A stretch of 64,000 bases of DNA from Novosphingobium sp. Rr 2-17 (GCF_000272475.1 NZ_AKFJ01000083.1:1-64000); one strand, 5' to 3'. Shown: positions 44,990 through 54,049, counted from the first letter of the stretch. Numbers and translations are program-made. Notes: a model not told the origin generated them from the sequence alone.

Positions 44990-46692
44990 TGAACGACGCG
45001 GCGACGATCGGCGGCATGCACTTTTCCGCCAAAACTGACGCTCAGCCGGCGGAAGAAATGCCGCAGATCGCGCCGCGTCTGCTGACCGACCTGCTCGACC
45101 ACGCCGTGGCGTATCACGGCGATTGGCCGGCGGTCGATTTCATGGGCCGGCGATGGTCTTATGGAGAGATCGGCGCCCAGGCTCGCCGCGCGGCCCGCGG
45201 CCTGCAGGACCTGGGCGTCACCAAGGGCACCCGCGTCGGCCTGTGCCTGCCCAATACGCCGTACTATGTGATCTGCTACTTCGCGGTGCTGCGGATCGGC
45301 GCGGTCGTGGTGAACTTCAACCCGCTCTACACCGAACGCGAGATGGCGCAGCTCGTCACCGATTCGGGGTGCGAGGTGATGATCGCCTCGGACCTGGCGA
45401 TGTCGCTACCCAAGATCGCGCCGCTGGTGGGCGCGCCCGACAGCGCCCTCAAGCGGGTGGTGGTGTGCCCCATCGCCGATGTACTGCCGGCCTTCAAGCG
45501 CAGCGCCTACCGCTTGTTCAAGCGCCGCGACATCGCGCACGAGCCGCACGATTTGCGCTTCCTGCGCTTCGCCCATTTGATCGAGCGCGATGCCGATCCC
45601 GATCCGGTCGCGCGCTCGCCGCACGATCTGGCAGTGCTGCAATATACCGGCGGCACCACCGGCATTCCCAAAGGCGCGATGCTGAGCCATGCCAATCTGG
45701 CCGCCAATTCGGCGCAGATGGTCGCCCATGTCGGGCACATGCCCGATGGGCAGGAGCGCACGCTCGGCGTCCTACCCCTGTTCCACGTCTTCGCGCTGAC
45801 GACGGTGCTCAACTATTCGGTCGATACCGCCGCCGAGATGATCCTGCTGCCGCGCTTCGAAATGAAATCGTTCCTGGCGACCGCCCGGCGCACCAAGCCG
45901 ACCCAGTTCTTCGGCGTGCCCACGCTGTATGGCGCGCTCAACAACCAGGCGCTTCATGGTGAGTTCGATTCGGTGCGCGTGTGCATTTCGGGCGGCGCCC
46001 CGCTGCCGCTGGAAGTGCGCCGCGCTTTCGAAGAGAAAACCCGCGTCAAAGTGGTCGAAGGCTACGGCTTGTCCGAAGCCAGCCCGATCATCGCCTGCAA
46101 TCCGCTGGAAGGCGTGGTGAAGGACAATTCGTGCGGCCCCGCCTTCCCCGGCACCGCGCTGGAAATCCGCGATCCCGACGCGCTCGACCGCTTGTGCAAG
46201 ACCGGCGAAAAGGGCGAAGTCTGCGCGCGGGGGCCGCAAGTGATGAAGGGGTACTGGAACCGGCCCGAGGAGTCCGAAAAGACCTTCATCTACGGCGCCT
46301 TGCGCACTGGCGACATCGGCTATCTGGACGATGACGGCTATCTGTTCCTGGTCGACCGCATCAAGGACATGATCCTGTGCAGCGGCTACAACGTCTATCC
46401 CCGCGTAATCGAGGAAGCGCTGCACGAACACCCGATGGTGGTGGAAGCCGCCGTGATCGGCGTACCCGATCCCTATCGCGGCCAAAGCCCCAAGGCTTTC
46501 GTCGTCCTGCACCCTGGCGATGTGCTCGACGCAGATAGTCTGCTTGCGTTTCTGGCGCAGCGCCTCAACAAGATCGAAATGCCCTCTCAGATCGAATTTC
46601 GTGAAAGCCTGCCCAAGACCATGGTCGGTAAACTCTCCAAAAAAGAATTGGCCGCCGAGGACGCCGCGCGCCGAGCAGGCGCGTCCGTTTGA
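44989..46692 (+). CDS. fadD: Long-chain fatty-acid--CoA ligase (FadD-type)
   Basis: 567 residues. The AMP-binding signature is YTGGTTGIPKGAMLSH, as in true FadD. It continues with VLPLFHVFALTTVLNY, VEGYGLSEASPI, RTGDIGYLDDDGYLFLVDRI, KDMILCSGYNVYPRVIEEAL and the C-terminal catalytic Lys region SLPKTMVGKLSKKEL. It activates imported fatty acids for beta-oxidation. It lies between fadL and the MerR regulator, with one-base and four-base overlaps respectively. Medium-chain or dicarboxylate specificity cannot be excluded. Confidence 0.93.
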   Translation: MNDAATIGGMHFSAKTDAQPAEEMPQIAPRLLTDLLDHAVAYHGDWPAVDFMGRRWSYGEIGAQARRAARGLQDLGVTKGTRVGLCLPNTPYYVICYFAVLRIGAVVVNFNPLYTEREMAQLVTDSGCEVMIASDLAMSLPKIAPLVGAPDSALKRVVVCPIADVLPAFKRSAYRLFKRRDIAHEPHDLRFLRFAHLIERDADPDPVARSPHDLAVLQYTGGTTGIPKGAMLSHANLAANSAQMVAHVGHMPDGQERTLGVLPLFHVFALTTVLNYSVDTAAEMILLPRFEMKSFLATARRTKPTQFFGVPTLYGALNNQALHGEFDSVRVCISGGAPLPLEVRRAFEEKTRVKVVEGYGLSEASPIIACNPLEGVVKDNSCGPAFPGTALEIRDPDALDRLCKTGEKGEVCARGPQVMKGYWNRPEESEKTFIYGALRTGDIGYLDDDGYLFLVDRIKDMILCSGYNVYPRVIEEALHEHPMVVEAAVIGVPDPYRGQSPKAFVVLHPGDVLDADSLLAFLAQRLNKIEMPSQIEFRESLPKTMVGKLSKKELAAEDAARRAGASV

Positions 46693-47141
46693 ACGCGTTG
46701 GCTGCCACTGCCCCGCCCGAACACGCAGAAATGCTGGGCATCCAGGACGCGGCCACGCGCCTGGGCGTCACCATGCGCGCCTTGCGCTTCTACGAAGACA
46801 AGGGACTCATCGCGCCGCAGCGTGTGGGCACAATGCGCATTTATTCACGGCGCGAGATGGGGCGGATGCAGTTGATCCTGCGCGGCAAGCGGCTGGGCTT
46901 CACCATCCGCGAGATCGCGGAATTTCTCGACCTGTATGACGCCGATCCCGAGCATACCGAGCAAGTCCGCGCGCTCAAGGCGAGGGTCGCTGCCCGCATC
47001 GCCGGCCTGCGAAAGCAGAAGCGGGCGATCGAGCAGACGCTGGAGGAATTGATTTCGATCGAGCGTCAGGCTCAGGCCTGGCTCGAAGGCTCTCCTCTCT
47101 CCGCGATCGAGGATGGTGTGGAGGAACTAAGGCGTGACTGA
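46689..47141 (+). CDS. MerR-family transcriptional regulator
   Basis: 150 residues from a TTG that overlaps the ligase stop (TTGA); an ATG at 46731 would shorten it by 14. The MerR HTH is LGIQDAATRLGVTMRALRFY EDKGL, followed by RIYSRREMGRMQLILRGKRL and GFTIREIAEFLDLYDAD. It ends in a long antiparallel helix (ALKARVAARIAGLRKQKRAI). There are no Cys for metal binding. The type resembles the LiuR regulators of acyl-CoA catabolism, so it probably controls the surrounding fatty-acid genes. Confidence 0.9.
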   Translation: MNALAATAPPEHAEMLGIQDAATRLGVTMRALRFYEDKGLIAPQRVGTMRIYSRREMGRMQLILRGKRLGFTIREIAEFLDLYDADPEHTEQVRALKARVAARIAGLRKQKRAIEQTLEELISIERQAQAWLEGSPLSAIEDGVEELRRD

Positions 47142-48024
47142 TCCCGGCGCAGCGGTCGAAGCCTTGTGCGACCTGCTCGAAGTCGAGGAAATCGACACCG
47201 ATCTGTTTCGCGGCTCTGCATCCCCGGAGGGGCCGGGCCGGGTGTTTGGAGGCCAAGTCGTGGCCCAGGCGCTGGCCGCCGCCGCGCGCAGCCTGGCCGA
47301 AGGAATGACGGGCGAGGCACACCGGGCGCACTCGCTCCACGCCTATTTCCTGCGCGCTGGTGATACCACCCGCCCCATCATCTACCGCGTGCTGCGCGAT
47401 TTCGACGGCGGCAGCTTCGCCAACCGCCGCGTCGTCGCGGTGCAGGCCGGACGACCGATCCTCAACCTCGCAGCCTCGTTCCACCGCCGCGAGGAGGGCT
47501 TTTCCCACGCCGCCCCGCCTCCGCAGGTGCTGCCCCCCGAACAGTGCCCCGACTTCGCGCAAGCACTCGCGGCGCTGGGACAGAAGATGCCGGACGCGAT
47601 GGCCGAGCGGCTCGCGGCGTTCGATGTCCGGCCCGGCCCCCCTGCCTCGCAAGGCGCTGCTGAGGGCCAGGCAGGCATGCCTTCGCAATATTTCTGGTTT
47701 CGCCTGGCCGCGCCGATCGCTGCGGACCCGGTTCGCCAGCGCGTGATCCTGGCCTATGCCAGCGATTTTGCGCTGGTGACGACCGCGCTGTTGCCGCACC
47801 CGATCGCGTACTTCTCGCCCAAGTTGCAAGGCGCGAGCCTGGACCATGCGTTGTGGTTCCACGCCGACCCGCCGATCGACGATTGGCTGCTCTACACGAT
47901 GGACAGCCCCTGGGCCGGCGGCGCGCGCGGTTTTGCGCGGGGCGCCGTGTTCGATCGGGCGGGCGGGCTGATTGCCAGTGTGGCGCAGGAAGGCTTGATT
48001 CGGGTCAGGACCGACAAGCGGTAG
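47134..48024 (+). CDS. tesB: Acyl-CoA thioesterase II (TesB)
   Basis: Hydrolyses acyl-CoA to free acid and CoA; 296 residues with two hot-dog domains. First domain: RVFGGQVVAQALAAAARSL, then HSLHAYFLRAGD with the catalytic Asp, and IYRVLRDFDGGSFANRRVVA. Second domain: YASDFALVTTALLPH, GASLDHALWFHAD, LLYTMDSPWAGGARGFARGA. The GTG start overlaps the MerR stop by 8 bases. TesB in an uptake/activation operon may relieve overload of the CoA pool during fatty-acid breakdown (inference). Confidence 0.94.
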   Translation: MTDPGAAVEALCDLLEVEEIDTDLFRGSASPEGPGRVFGGQVVAQALAAAARSLAEGMTGEAHRAHSLHAYFLRAGDTTRPIIYRVLRDFDGGSFANRRVVAVQAGRPILNLAASFHRREEGFSHAAPPPQVLPPEQCPDFAQALAALGQKMPDAMAERLAAFDVRPGPPASQGAAEGQAGMPSQYFWFRLAAPIAADPVRQRVILAYASDFALVTTALLPHPIAYFSPKLQGASLDHALWFHADPPIDDWLLYTMDSPWAGGARGFARGAVFDRAGGLIASVAQEGLIRVRTDKR

Positions 48025-48143
48025 GTCGCCTGCCGGTGGGCCCGGCAGGGGCTTCAGGCGAATTTCTGAACGGTGCGTCGCACTCGCCCAACCCTTCGCG
48101 GCTCAAGACGTTGGCATTGGTAACGCAACTCAAGGAGCGAACC

Positions 48144-48995
48144 ATGTCCGAAGTCGAAGAAATGATCCACGAAGATGCTTTGCCCGGCCACGAGAGCAAG
48201 CTGGAGCCAAAGCCCGAGTGGCAGCCGCGCTATCCCGGCTCTGGCCGCCTGGACGGTAAAGTCGCCATCATCACCGGCGCGGACAGCGGAATCGGTCGCG
48301 CGGTGGCAGCGCTTTATGCCCGCGAGGGCGCCGACATCGCGATCGTCTATCTGTCCGAAGATGACGACGCCACCGAAACCAAGCGCATCGTCGAAGCCGA
48401 AGGCCGCCGCGCCATCACCATCCGCGCCGATGTCGGCATCAAGGAGGCGTGCGACCTGATCGTTGAGGAGACGATCACGGCGTTCGGTCACTTGGATATC
48501 CTGGTGAACAACGCCGGCGAGCAGCACCCGGACAAGGACATCACCGACATTTCCGAGCAGCAGTTGCGGCGCACGTTCCAGACCAACATCTTCGGGATGT
48601 TCTTCATGGTCCAGGCCGCCCGCCCGCACCTCACAAGCGGCGCGGCGATCGTCAATTGCACCAGCGTGACGATGTACCAAGGCAGCAAGGAGCTGCTCGA
48701 CTACAGCTCGACCAAGGGGGCCATCACTGCTTTCACGCGCTCTCTATCCGAAAACCTCATCAGCGAGGGCATCCGCGTCAATGCCGTGGCGCCTGGCCCG
48801 ATCTGGACCCCGCTCAACCCCTTCGGCGGTGCCAGCGAAGAAAAGCTGGCAACCTTCGGTGAGGACACCCCGATCGGTCGGCCCGGCCAGCCCAACGAAG
48901 TGGCACCTTCGTTCCTGTTCCTGGCCTGCGAAGATTCCAGCTATATGAGTGGGCAAGTGCTCCACCCGAACGGCGGCATCATCGTCAACGGATAA
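48144..48995 (+). CDS. SDR family oxidoreductase (YhdF/YghA-like)
   Basis: 283 residues with AAGGAG before the ATG at 48144. An N-terminal arm of about 38 residues (EPKPEWQPRYPGSGRLDGKV) is typical of the glucose-dehydrogenase-like stress SDRs such as YghA. The Rossmann loop is ITGADSGIGRAVA, followed by VNNAGEQHP and the catalytic Ser with YSSTKGA. The C-terminal SSYMSGQVLHPNGGIIVNG is also family-typical. Such enzymes are often induced by general stress. Substrate not established. Confidence 0.92.
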   Translation: MSEVEEMIHEDALPGHESKLEPKPEWQPRYPGSGRLDGKVAIITGADSGIGRAVAALYAREGADIAIVYLSEDDDATETKRIVEAEGRRAITIRADVGIKEACDLIVEETITAFGHLDILVNNAGEQHPDKDITDISEQQLRRTFQTNIFGMFFMVQAARPHLTSGAAIVNCTSVTMYQGSKELLDYSSTKGAITAFTRSLSENLISEGIRVNAVAPGPIWTPLNPFGGASEEKLATFGEDTPIGRPGQPNEVAPSFLFLACEDSSYMSGQVLHPNGGIIVNG

Positions 48996-49024
48996 CCCAA
49001 AGCTGGCGCGGCGCGGGCGAAAGC

Positions 49025-49128
49025 CTAGAGCAACCGATCCGATTGCATCGGCTCCGTTGCTCTAGATTCTTGTTTCGCCGCGTTTTCCGAGTCTGCAGGT
49101 GATTCCACCTGCTTCGAAAACGCTCTAG
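49025..49128. repeat. Composite palindromic repeat bounded by CTAGAG...CTCTAG
   Basis: Two nested hairpins. The first pairs CTAGAGCAAC (49025-49034) with GTTGCTCTAG (49056-49065). The second pairs GCGTTTTC (49080-49087) with GAAAACGC (49116-49123) around an inner GCAGGTG / CACCTGC (49095-49101, 49106-49112). The whole unit is bounded by CTAGAGC and GCTCTAG. This type (GATTCCACCTG...AAAACGCTCTAG) is a dispersed intergenic element of alphaproteobacteria. Its right edge supplies the TAG stop of egtB. Confidence 0.85.
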
Positions 49129-50318
49129 CGCCGCGCCAATCTTATGCCGCTGAACGCCCAACGCGCGGCGGGCGGAAAGAAATTACGATAGGTCAGCCGC
49201 GTGTGGCCGGCCGGGGTCGCCAGCGAGCCACCGCGCAGCACGAACTGATTGACCATGAACTTGCCATTATATTCGCCCACAGCATCTTCGCTCGCCACAA
49301 AGCCGGGGTAGCCGACATAGGGCGAGGCAGTCCATTGCCAGGCGACATCGTCCACCTGCCGCAAGCCACCCAGTCGCGCCGCGACTTCCCATTCCGCCTC
49401 GGTGGGCAAACGGGCACCGGCCCAGCGCGCGTAGGCTTCGGCCTCGTAATAGCTCATGTGCAAGGCCGGGGCATCCGGGTCGAGCGGCCCACGCCCCTCC
49501 AGCGAAAAGCGGGTCCAGCCCGCGCTGTCCTCGCGCCAGTATAGCGGCGCGCTCCAGCCTTCCGCCTCGCAAGTGGACCAGCCATCGGACAGCCACAGCT
49601 CAGGCCGGCGATAACCGCCATCGGCGATGAACGCCTGGTATTCGCCATTAGTGACCAGCCGATCGGCCAGCGCGAAGGGTTCGAGCCAGACCCGGTGGCG
49701 CGGGCCTTCGTTATCGAAGGTGAAGCCCTCCCCCTCGGCGCCGATCATATGGAGGCCGCCCGGCACTTCGAGCCACTGCGCCGGGTCTGTTGCGAGGCTG
49801 CCGGCTGGCACTGCGCGGTAAGCCGGTTCGATCGGATTGCGCGAAAAGGCGTGCTGGATGTCCATCAGGATCAGTTCCTGATGCTGCTGCTCGTGCTGCA
49901 AACCCAGTTCGACAAGCTCGACCCATCGCTCTTGCGGCACGGTATCGATCAGCCGCGCCATTCCGGCATCGACGTGGTCGCGGTAAGCGTGGACCTCGTC
50001 GAGCGAGGGCCGGGTCAGCAATCCTCGCTCGGCGCGGGTATGCCGTTCACCCACACGCACGTAGTACGAGTTGAACAACACCGCGAACGCAGGGTCGAAC
50101 GGCGTGTAATCGGACAGAAATTCACACAGCAGGAAGGTTTCGAAGAACCAGCTCGTATGCGCCAGATGCCACTTGGCGGGGCTGGCGTCCGGCATCGACT
50201 GGACCAGGCAGTCCTCGGGCGAAAGCGATACAGTCAGCGCGCGGCTGGCATCGCGGACATCCCGATAGCGGCGGGCAAAACCTTGGGGTTCCGCGCATTC
50301 GGTAGGCCGCGTACTCAC
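49125..50318 (-). CDS. egtB: Ergothioneine biosynthesis sulfoxide synthase EgtB
   Basis: Non-heme iron enzyme that joins trimethylhistidine (hercynine) to a thiol donor with O2. 397 residues from a GTG at 50318 overlapping the egtD stop (GTGA). The DinB-like N-domain carries the iron ligands His51, His142 and His146 (KWHLAHTSWFFETFL; GLQHEQQHQEL), matching the known HX...HxxxH triad. The C-terminal FGE-sulfatase-like domain follows (MIGAEGEGFTFDNEGPRHRV, LPTEAEWEVAARLGG). No egtC, egtE or egtA is adjacent, so the sulfur donor (Cys or gamma-Glu-Cys) is undecided. Confidence 0.95.
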   Translation of the reverse strand: MSTRPTECAEPQGFARRYRDVRDASRALTVSLSPEDCLVQSMPDASPAKWHLAHTSWFFETFLLCEFLSDYTPFDPAFAVLFNSYYVRVGERHTRAERGLLTRPSLDEVHAYRDHVDAGMARLIDTVPQERWVELVELGLQHEQQHQELILMDIQHAFSRNPIEPAYRAVPAGSLATDPAQWLEVPGGLHMIGAEGEGFTFDNEGPRHRVWLEPFALADRLVTNGEYQAFIADGGYRRPELWLSDGWSTCEAEGWSAPLYWREDSAGWTRFSLEGRGPLDPDAPALHMSYYEAEAYARWAGARLPTEAEWEVAARLGGLRQVDDVAWQWTASPYVGYPGFVASEDAVGEYNGKFMVNQFVLRGGSLATPAGHTRLTYRNFFPPAARWAFSGIRLARR

Positions 50319-51316
50319 GGCTGCATCGCCGCGCCGGTCGCCGTCCACACATGGACGCCGAACATCGCGGCATCGTCGGTCCAGAAGCCCAGCGGTTCCC
50401 AACCTGCGGCGCGGGCCAACAGGCGCACTTCCTCGGGCGTGTACTTGTGGCTGTTCTCGGTGTGGATCGTCTCGCCCGCCTGCATGGCAAAGCTGCGTCC
50501 GGCGACGCGGAAGGTCAGCGACCGACGCGCCACCAGGTGCATCTCGACCCGGCCCAGCACCTCGTTCCACACCGCCCGGTGATCGAAGTCCTCGATCGGG
50601 ATCGTACCGCCCAACTCGCGGTTGATGCGGACCAGGATGTTGCGGTTGAACGCCGCGGTCACGCCCGCAGCATCATCGTAGGCCGCTTCCAGGGTGGCGC
50701 GATCCTTGCGGGTATCCACCCCGATCACGAGCGTCGCGTCGTCCCCCAACATGCGGCGGAACGCGCGCAACAAGTCAACGGCACCGCGATGGTCGAAATT
50801 GCCGATGGTAGAACCGGGGAAGAACCCGCTACAGGCCTCGCCCAGCACCGGCAACGCCAGCGGCTGGGTGAAATCTCCGGCGATCGGTTCGATCTTCAAA
50901 TGGGGCAACAGCGCCCGCAACGGCACCATCGCCTCTTCCAGGAAGTCACCGGAAATATCGACTGGGATATACCGTTTTGCACCGGTGGCGCGCAGCAACA
51001 GCGGAGTCTTGGTCGCCGATCCGGCCCCGAACTCGACCAAGGGACGGCCCGGCCCCGCCAGCGCCGCGATTTCTTCGGCGTGGCGCGTCAGCAGCGCGGT
51101 TTCGATCCGGGTGGGGTAGTATTCCGGCAGCGTGGTGATTTGTTCGAACAACGCCGAGCCGGCATCGTCGTAAAAGAACCGCGCCGCCAGAATTTTACGC
51201 GATTGCGACAGGCCTTCCAGAACGGTCCGGCAGAATTCGCCGCTCGAATCCGTGCCCAATTCTGGGCCTAATTCTGTGCCCAAGCCGCGAGTTGCCTCGA
51301 CCGTGACATATGCCAT
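50315..51316 (-). CDS. egtD: L-histidine N(alpha)-methyltransferase EgtD
   Basis: SAM-dependent trimethylation of histidine to hercynine, the first step of ergothioneine synthesis. 333 residues. Motifs: ARFFYDDAGSALFEQITTLP EYYPTR, LVEFGAGSATKTPLLLRA (SAM site), YIPVDISGDFLEEA, FFPGSTIGNFDHRGAVDLL, LVIGVDTRKD and AFNRNILVRINRELGG. The C-terminal HTENSHKYTPEEVRLLARAA is also diagnostic. The N-terminus has a short repetitive LGTELGPELGTD stretch. It is the first gene of egtD-egtB. Confidence 0.96.
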   Translation of the reverse strand: MAYVTVEATRGLGTELGPELGTDSSGEFCRTVLEGLSQSRKILAARFFYDDAGSALFEQITTLPEYYPTRIETALLTRHAEEIAALAGPGRPLVEFGAGSATKTPLLLRATGAKRYIPVDISGDFLEEAMVPLRALLPHLKIEPIAGDFTQPLALPVLGEACSGFFPGSTIGNFDHRGAVDLLRAFRRMLGDDATLVIGVDTRKDRATLEAAYDDAAGVTAAFNRNILVRINRELGGTIPIEDFDHRAVWNEVLGRVEMHLVARRSLTFRVAGRSFAMQAGETIHTENSHKYTPEEVRLLARAAGWEPLGFWTDDAAMFGVHVWTATGAAMQP

Positions 51317-51433
51317 GTGCGATTATCCGCCTTGATTGTCGCAGATGGCCTGAAAACCCGTTGGCCGATGACTGCTGGTTCGTCCGCTCGTCTCGTCTGA
51401 AAGGCAACCAGCGACGGCATGATTGGTTCCGAT

Positions 51434-52447
51434 TCAGCCGCCCTGCCCCAAGATCCTGCGATACAGCGCGATGTAGTCGAGCGCCATGCGATCGACATCG
51501 AAGCGCGCCGCAACGCTCGCCCGCACCTTTGCGCGATCGAGCGTGGGGATGAGCGCCAGTGCGTCCCGCGCCTCCGCCATGTCGTCCACCAGGAAACCGT
51601 TGACGCCGTGCTCGATGAGTTCGGGCATCGAGCCGCGATTGGTGGCGATCACCGGGGTGCCGCACGCCATCGCCTCGATCACCGAAAGACCGAAGGGTTC
51701 GTCGAAGTTGATGAGGTGGAGCAGGCACCGCGCCTGGCCGAGCGCACGCAGGCGCTCCGCTCCACCGACCGGCCCGTGGAACCGCGCCTGCGCGGTGAGC
51801 AGTGGCTCCACGTCGCGTTCGAAGTAGCCGGAATCCTGGACGATGCCGTAGAGGTTGAGCGGCATTCCGACTTCGGCGGCCAGTTCCAGCGCCTCTCGCG
51901 CGCCTTTGTCGGGGTGGATGCGACCGAAGAACAGCAAGTCGTCGCTGCCTTCCGGTTCGAACGGAAACTGCGCGATGTCGATGCCGTGATGGATCGTCGC
52001 GGCATAGCGCAAGGCCGGATGGCGATCGGCATCGCTGATCGCGACGTAGTGTACCCGATCCTGGAACGGCGCGTACATCGGCAGGATGCGATCGGACGAA
52101 AAGCCGTGGATCGTCGTCACCATCGGCGTCGAGACCAGTGGCGCGAAGGCGTGGGCTGGAAAATCGGCCTGGTTATGGATCAGGTCGAACTCATCCGCGC
52201 GCGCGAACAAGTGCGACAAGTGGCGGTGTTCCCACACTTTGGCGTCGATCGCGGGGTCTTCGCCGTAAGATGCAGGGACGACGCCGGCCAGCGTCCCGGA
52301 CGTTTCGCTGTCGAGCGTGGCGAACAGCGTCACATCCACGCCTCGCGCCACCAAGGCTTCGGTGAGCAGGCTGGTGACCAGTTCCCACGGGCCATAATGG
52401 CGCGGCGGGGTGCGCCAGGCGATCGGCGCCAGCATGGCAATACGCAT
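51434..52447 (-). CDS. Glycosyltransferase family 4 protein
   Basis: 337 residues with two Rossmann-like domains (GT-B). The acceptor side starts MRIAMLAPIAWRTPPRHYGP. The donor domain has LLFFGRIHPDKGAREALELA and ends in the GT4 E-x7-E motif, FDEPFGLSVIEAMACGTPVI, followed by NRGSMPELIEHGVNGFLVDD. The sugar donor and acceptor cannot be read. The gene starts three bases after the alpha-glucosidase stop, so the two are likely co-transcribed. Confidence 0.92.
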   Translation of the reverse strand: MRIAMLAPIAWRTPPRHYGPWELVTSLLTEALVARGVDVTLFATLDSETSGTLAGVVPASYGEDPAIDAKVWEHRHLSHLFARADEFDLIHNQADFPAHAFAPLVSTPMVTTIHGFSSDRILPMYAPFQDRVHYVAISDADRHPALRYAATIHHGIDIAQFPFEPEGSDDLLFFGRIHPDKGAREALELAAEVGMPLNLYGIVQDSGYFERDVEPLLTAQARFHGPVGGAERLRALGQARCLLHLINFDEPFGLSVIEAMACGTPVIATNRGSMPELIEHGVNGFLVDDMAEARDALALIPTLDRAKVRASVAARFDVDRMALDYIALYRRILGQGG

Positions 52448-52450
52448 GGC

Positions 52451-54049
52451 TCAGGCCGTCCGCTTCAGGCGCAGGACGAGGCCTTCGTCAGCCGCGATCC
52501 GACTGTCGATCGCGCGGGGCGCCTTCGTAGATGCCAGCACGGTTTCCACGTCGTACCCGTCAGGCACGCGGTAGGCGTGATCCGACGAACTCAGATTCAG
52601 GACGATCAGCAGTTGCTCTTCCTCATGTTGGCGCAGGTACGAAAGCACATCGTCCTCGCTCTCGACCAGCGTGATGGACCCCACCGACAAGGCATCGTGC
52701 GCGCGCCGGAGCGCCAGCAGATCGCGCGTCAGGGTCAGCATCGATCCTGCGTCTGCGCCTTGCACCGCAACGTTGCGGGTTGGCCAGTCATCATTGAGCG
52801 GCAGCCACGGCTCCCCAGTGCTGAACCCGGCATTGGCGGAGGCATCCCACGGCATCGGCGTGCGTGAACGGTCACGGCCGACATCGACGCCGGGCTGGCG
52901 GAAATATTGCGGATCGCGCATCCGATCGTGCGGAATGGCGACTTGGCCGATACCCAGCTCGTCGCCCTGATAGAGCGTCGGGGTGCCGCGCAAGGTCAGC
53001 AACAGCATCGTCGCCACCCGCGCCTGGGCCTCACCGATTCGGGCGGCAATACGCGGCGCGTCGTGGCTGCCGATCACCCAGTTGGGCCAGCCGAACGCCG
53101 GGATCGAGGCTTCGTAATCGGCGATAACCTGGCGCAGCTTGGCCACGTTCCACGCGGTTTCGATCAACTGGAAGTTGAACGGCAAATGCACTTGCGGCCG
53201 CTCGGGCGTGCCGAACCAGCGGGCGTGCGCTTCGTTGGGCAGGAAGATCTCACCGATCAGCACGCGTTCGCCATAACTGTCCGCCAAAGCGCGCATATCG
53301 GCAGAGATCGCATGCGCTTCGGGCTGGTCGGTCGAATACGTCTGGAACACCTCATCGCGCGCGTTGATCGCAGGCGTCCAGTCGGGATTGAGCGGATTGT
53401 CGGGGAAGGCCGCGTCCTTGACGATGTGCCACAGCACGTCGATCCGGAAGCCATCGACCCCGCGATCCAGCCAGAACCGCAGCACATTCGCCATCGCCTC
53501 GCGCACCTCAGGGTTACGCCAGTTGAGGTCGGGCTGTTCCTTCAGGAAGGCATGGAGATAGTATTGCCCGGTCGCCGCGTCCCACTCCCACGCCGATCCG
53601 CCGAAATCGCTGATCCAGTTGTTGGGCGGGCCGCCATCGGGTTTGGCATCGCGCCAGATGTACCAATCGCGCTTGGGATTATCGCGCGAGGCGCGGCTTT
53701 CGCGGAACCAGAGGTGCTGGTCGGAGGTATGGTTGGGCACGAAATCGAGCAGCAGTTTGAGGCCTCGCGCATGAACTGCCGTCAGCAGCCGGTCGAAAGC
53801 CGCCAGATCGCCGAACATCGGCTCGATATCGCAATAGTCCGCCACGTCGTAGCCGAAGTCCGCCATCGGCGAGGGGAAGATCGGCGAAATCCAGATCGCA
53901 TCGATGCCCAGGTCTACCAGGTAGTCGAGCCGGCGCTCGATCCCGGCAAGATCGCCGACGCCGTCGCCATCCGAATCCTGGAAGGAGCGCGGGTAGATCT
54001 GGTAGATGGTGCCCCGTTCCCACCAAGGCCGGGCGTGCAGATCGGTCAT
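52451..54049 (-). CDS. GH13 alpha-glucosidase / oligo-1,6-glucosidase-like hydrolase
   Basis: 532 residues from the ATG at 54049. The (beta/alpha)8 motifs read YQIYPRSFQDSDGDGVGDL, DFVPNHTS, GFRIDVLWH with nucleophile Asp204, and LIGEIFLP with acid/base Glu267. The fourth motif is GSHD with Asp330; Ser328 stands where Asn is usual (NHD). QPDLNWRNPEVREAM places it in the alpha-glucosidase subgroup. It cleaves alpha-linked glucosyl residues from maltose-type or isomaltose-type sugars. No signal peptide, so it is cytoplasmic. First gene of the pair with GT4. Confidence 0.93.
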   Translation of the reverse strand: MTDLHARPWWERGTIYQIYPRSFQDSDGDGVGDLAGIERRLDYLVDLGIDAIWISPIFPSPMADFGYDVADYCDIEPMFGDLAAFDRLLTAVHARGLKLLLDFVPNHTSDQHLWFRESRASRDNPKRDWYIWRDAKPDGGPPNNWISDFGGSAWEWDAATGQYYLHAFLKEQPDLNWRNPEVREAMANVLRFWLDRGVDGFRIDVLWHIVKDAAFPDNPLNPDWTPAINARDEVFQTYSTDQPEAHAISADMRALADSYGERVLIGEIFLPNEAHARWFGTPERPQVHLPFNFQLIETAWNVAKLRQVIADYEASIPAFGWPNWVIGSHDAPRIAARIGEAQARVATMLLLTLRGTPTLYQGDELGIGQVAIPHDRMRDPQYFRQPGVDVGRDRSRTPMPWDASANAGFSTGEPWLPLNDDWPTRNVAVQGADAGSMLTLTRDLLALRRAHDALSVGSITLVESEDDVLSYLRQHEEEQLLIVLNLSSSDHAYRVPDGYDVETVLASTKAPRAIDSRIAADEGLVLRLKRTA

